Below are positions 59,986-64,000 of a stretch of 64,000 bases of DNA, piece by piece. Both the position numbers and the translations under genes were made by a program. The stretch covers positions 23,589,207 through 23,653,206 of the forward strand of contig NC_089983.1 of NCBI RefSeq assembly GCF_036417845.1. The letters run 5' to 3'. How positions within the stretch are numbered: position 1 is the first letter of the stretch; each line of letters opens with the position of its first letter. The notes under the pieces were generated by a model. It did not search any database. It was not told the DNA's origin and saw only the letters and a program-made list of their open reading frames with translations. Source of the DNA: Apteryx mantelli. Taxonomy: Eukaryota > Chordata > Aves > Apterygiformes > Apterygidae.

Positions 59986-62659
59986 TAAGTGCGGGAAGAA
60001 CGGAGCGTTGTCCCTGCGGGCAGATGCTGTCCTGCCAGCCGACGCAACAAGTCCTGCCCACAGGCAGTAGCAAAGCCGCAGCTACGACGAGTGCTCCAGA
60101 TCACCATTTTTTTCCTGTTCATTTAGGATTCCTCCTTCTACTGCAAAGAAAGAATGAATGCAGGCTCTTATGGTTAGCCCTTCTTCATGTTAAGTTGACT
60201 GTCATGAAGATGTTAAATTCCAAAAGAAAACAGTGAAGGTTGCACAGTTTTGTGGCATAACATCAGCCAGTAGAGCTAGTCCTGTCAGGCGTTGTTTCAT
60301 CTGCTGAGACACAACAGCCTGCCTGTGCCACGCTGTGCTAGCTTGTCACACACTTTCAAAGAGAAAGTCTGCCTACTGGGAAAGAAATATGAAAAGTTGT
60401 CCCTAATGAGCTAACAATTGTAGGAGAGAGGGGCTTTGTACAGGTGTAGATCAGAGTAGAGCATCACTTAGTCTTCCTCTTGGTCTGAGACCAGAAGAAT
60501 TAATCCACTCATTTCCACAGTTTATTTAAAACAGGGATTTCTTGTTATGAGACAATGAGATTGCCAAGTATCTTGCTAGAGTCTCTCCGTTGCCTATGGT
60601 GTACAAAGGTAAACAAACAAACAAAAAAAGTATTTTAATATATTATGGACTGCTTAGTGCATGAAGGTTGTTTTTCATTTCTGCTAAACACTGCCACAGC
60701 CGGGATTGTTGATGCCCTGACCAACTTAATCCTTCATTTCATTTTTACGGTAAAGTGACAGGGAAGAGGGAAAGCACAAGCACACATGAATCATTTGGTA
60801 AACTATCCTGTAAGTTGATGGCTCGTTTACCTTAAGCCATTCACGTTCCACTGAATTTATTTCCCAGTATAATGACAGGGTGACCAACTTTGATGAAACC
60901 TCCCTAACATACAAATTATATTTATAGTTTTGTAGATAAATTCATATCTATGCACTGAAGCATTCACTTATCCACGTGGAAAGCAGAATATTCATTAGCG
61001 TTCCCCTCCGAGCTCCCATCAAACAGGCACTCTGGGAGCTCGGGGAGAATTTGTTTCTTGTTTCTGGCATAAGCAGTAAATCTAGTGTCAAAATCTGCAG
61101 ATTCTCCAAAACCTATAATAGGTCTTGAAAAGTCACCAGAGACCCCCGTGCCTTGCTGCTCTCCCCGGGACCACGGCTGTACAGTATTTCCTTGCAGCCT
61201 GTGACTGGCTCCTAGAACACCCAGAGGAGAGATTTGTTCTATGGCTGGCAGAGGCTTGGTGAAATAGAAACAACATGTTATATTTTTCACTAGTTATGAG
61301 GAAGCACAATGTCTGGCACATGTTATATACAAGCACCTCAGGCCTATTTGCCATGCAGAGATCCCTGACCACAAGGACAGCTCGGCCCAATATCTGGAAG
61401 AGGGGAGGGAATGATTTCACGGGGACCACATGCCTTCCTGCCCCAACAACCTCATTGCTATCTAAGGAGCTCAATGTGGTGAGAAATCCCCCACTACAGA
61501 ATTACGTGTCGCTTTTTTTGCAACAGTAGTCTAAGCAATTCTGGCTTCCTGTCTACAATTTGAGAGCTTCCCATGCTACTTCTTTTTCTTTTGACAATGC
61601 TGAAGCAATGCTTTTTTTGTACATGTTAAGCCCCCTCTTAAAGAGAAGACAGATTTCACCTTGCACATGAGGTTTGATTTGCTTCTCTGTAGTTACATCA
61701 GATGTAATTTGGTTTGGAGGATACTATTTTGGTGACCGTTTTTCTTTTGCAACTGTATAATCATACAGAGGCAGCTTTTGAACTATTTAGCATATAATTA
61801 AGCTGTATCTATTGCTGTCTTTTTCTACAGAATAAACGAATAAATGAATGAATGAAAATGTGCTGGGGAGAAAAAAGAAGCCCTTATCTTTTCAGCTAGG
61901 TTATAAACCCTGAGAAAATAGGATGTAGAATTGAAGTGTTGATACAATTGCTATTGTATCAGAATTAATCTCCTTTGTAAAATTCTAATATACAGGATCC
62001 ATGTGAATATTCGAAGGAAAGAGTCGTTATTTAAAAAGTTGTGGGGCTCAGTGGCAAATAAGGTAGTTATAGGGGTATAATTTTGTAAGACTGCAGGGTC
62101 ATATGCTTAATAAGTAGCTATTTAATTATACATTGTGTTGGGCTTTTTAAAATATACAATATAATTACAGGGCTGTGTATTAAAATTAATCTTTAAAATG
62201 AGGAACCCATTTTCAGTTTCCCAAAGTTATTTTACTGTAGTATCTGTCCACCAAAACTCAGCAGCTGCAATATTACTTTTTAGCCAATAGTATAACCCAG
62301 TTTGAATACTACACATAAAATCTCTGTGTATTTTAAAAATGGCATGTGCATGTAATACACACATCCCTCATGCTGGTAAAGTAAAAGTAACTTTCTGGAA
62401 CTCAGATGCATGTATGCAGGCATAAAAAACAATTAAAATGGTAAATCAGAATAATTTAAATCCTCGTAGTCTCCTCTTGATTCTCATTCTGTGCTCTTCT
62501 GGCACAAGCCTTCTCTTGCAGGTGTCCAGTTACAGTGCCCTGTAGCCTCTGATTCGTATGACTCATCCTGAGCTTCCAAGAGACATCCACCCCATTGATG
62601 CAGTTTCTCACATTTCTTCTGAAATTAGACAAGCACAGCTGCAGCCTGTCCTTTAAATA

Positions 62660-63110
62660 TTCTTAGACCTGGTCTACATTCACATGGTGAATAGATGTAA
62701 CTTTTTAAGTTAGAGTATTGTGTTGTTTTTTTACTGAAACATTATGCTTTTGACAGAAAAGAGGAAAAAAGTCTTAGTAAGGATACAGAGAAGTTTTTAT
62801 ATGAAAAAGAAGTCTTGATATGTAATCTCTTTGTTCATGGGAAAACAAACAAATAAATCAGTACTCAAATACTTACTACAAATGTTCAGAAGTAACAGTA
62901 GGGCATACAAAATCCAATAGCACAGGTAATGCTGGTACAAACGTCTAGTGTGGATCTTTGTATCAGTAGATATACGCATATATACTGGTATAGCAACATA
63001 CTCCTGTAGCCTTCCTATACTGGAATAGCAATACCAGCATAAAGCCACCTAACAGATATGTCTTCACCCATACATAGAATTTTATGGCACTCTATAGCAG
63101 TTTAGATAAG
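62660..63110. mobile_element. Possible ancient DNA-transposon remnant
   Basis: It starts with AGACCTGGTCTACATTCACA. It then has a series of TACTGGTATAG and ATACCAGCATAAAG motifs and TAGTGTGGATC-type phrases, which I associate with old non-autonomous DNA transposons of turtles, crocodiles and birds. Termini and family are not certain, and no transposase frame remains. Confidence 0.35.
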
Positions 63111-63179
63111 TAGTATTGCCTTTGTGTGTAGCCAAACTCATACTGGTAGTCTCACTTAAGATGTAGGCAGGTCTGCAGT

Positions 63180-63235
63180 TAGAGCCAAATCCTATTCTTG
63201 TTGAAGTCACTAGAGAAATTTTCCCTGGGGCTTAA
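63180..63235. repeat. Probable ancient CR1-type remnant
   Basis: GAGCCAAATCCTATTCTTGT and TGAAGTCA match the style of the old amniote CR1 3' end (the ...CCTTGAAGTCAATGG... consensus). It is diverged and only a short part survives. Confidence 0.35.
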
Positions 63236-64000
63236 TTAGAAGAGCTATTATTTATTTATTTTATGATTCTGGATGATGCACTGAGTTGTCATACTTGAAT
63301 AGTGTTAATTCAAGTACTTAGAATCAAGGATCGCAAAGCATTTTCACAATGCTTTCTTTTAGTCTCATTGTGTGGAGAAGGTGCTGAAGCTGTAGTAAAG
63401 AGTCTGTCTCTCACCACCACACTTTTTATTTTACCCCAGACCAATTCTTCCAAGGAAAGCTTCAGCTATGCAAAGAATAAAAGTTTATTTTTATCCTTGG
63501 TACCCTTTTCAATCCACGGCACAAGATAGAAGACGGCTAGTTTCCCACGAGATCTGAACACTAGCATTTACACTGGATTTTGTGTCTCATAGTTTTTCCA
63601 TCAGTAGTTATATAAGGGGGGGCAAAGATATGCTACACATGCTTGGCTTGCAGTCTGTCCTCAGAGGGGGAGATCTCTTAGAGACGAGACTGGCCTTTAA
63701 CTGAAGAATGATCTTTTCAATTCAGATTTTTCACAGAATTATATTTTGTTGCACTATGTTTATATTAATAGAAAATTTTCCAATAAATGAGCATATGTAT
63801 ATTGTTCTTGTTTTTGAACAATGAATTAAAGTTCCTTATCCTACCCTTCTAACAATTCCTAATTTTCTGCTTGTATGCCATGCAGGTAGTATTATTTTAA
63901 AAACAGATGGGAACTCAGGAGGTGACTGTGATCTTTCACCTGCACTCTAAAAGAGAAACGGTCCTGTTCTTATCTGTAAGTCCCTGATGGTTTTTAATGG

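Larger units (their letters stand above)
48601..64000. other. Downstream intergenic region
   Basis: No convincing coding exon on either strand. The part to about 50.4 kb is very AT-rich. There is a 22-bp perfect palindrome at 51269-51290, a GC-rich island at 55.19-55.72 kb and old repeat remnants at 53.5, 59.9 and 62.6-63.2 kb. In human, as I remember it, ZNF385B lies on this side of CWC22 in the same orientation, so 5' regulatory sequence of that gene may lie here. I searched for its N-terminal coding sequence and did not see it. Confidence 0.6.

Noticed and set aside
48601-64000. Possible first coding exons of ZNF385B by synteny
   Set aside because: I looked for the start of the protein and its first C2H2-type finger on the + strand and saw neither. 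The gene may start beyond the window.
1-64000. CRISPR array, operon, phage or other prokaryotic system
   Set aside because: The window is spliced vertebrate DNA with a CpG-island promoter and CR1 LINEs. No regular repeat-spacer structure or gene cluster exists.

Overview
The window is vertebrate nuclear DNA, most likely from a bird. It holds one recognisable protein-coding gene, the spliceosome factor CWC22, spread over about 39 kb on the + strand. The bird assignment rests on chicken-type CR1 LINE fragments. The best one, near 36.8-37.3 kb, keeps the open C-terminal reverse-transcriptase frame and ends in the 8-bp tail repeat typical of avian CR1. The surrounding DNA is AT-rich, with long introns and few other repeats. 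There is no prokaryotic gene organisation, CRISPR array or operon.

Layout: 1 to about 9.17 kb is upstream intergenic DNA with no established gene. It contains a short coding-like segment on the - strand near 1.0 kb and a candidate non-coding exon near 3.0-3.3 kb. A CpG-rich promoter island at about 9.18-9.85 kb carries YY1-like and ZNF143/Staf-like motifs, a probable non-coding exon 1 and a G-rich pentamer repeat. The start codon lies at 11511 and the stop at 48322-48324. Nineteen coding exons with GT-AG introns join in frame to 2,712 nt (903 codons plus stop). This is close to the roughly 908-residue human protein as I remember it. The 48.3-64 kb region is the 3' UTR and downstream intergenic DNA, with a second GC-rich island at about 55.19-55.72 kb and scattered old transposon remnants.

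The encoded protein has an RS/RD-like charged N-terminus, the TGGAYIPP motif, a MIF4G domain, an acidic linker, an MA3 domain, a serine/acidic tract and a long basic Arg/Ser/Glu-rich tail. In known orthologues the MIF4G domain holds the helicase eIF4A3 and brings it into the spliceosome, which allows exon junction complex deposition. Intron 14 (13.4 kb) holds most of the foreign DNA: two CR1 fragments in sense orientation and a decayed, purine-rich antisense region that looks like an old retrocopy.

I found no strong evidence of a previously undescribed system. The observations most worth checking are the - strand coding-like segment at 919-1038, the antisense decayed coding-like block at 30.17-31.48 kb, the unassigned GC-rich island at 55.2 kb, a possible stop-containing (poison) exon in intron 19, and several perfect hairpins or palindromes.
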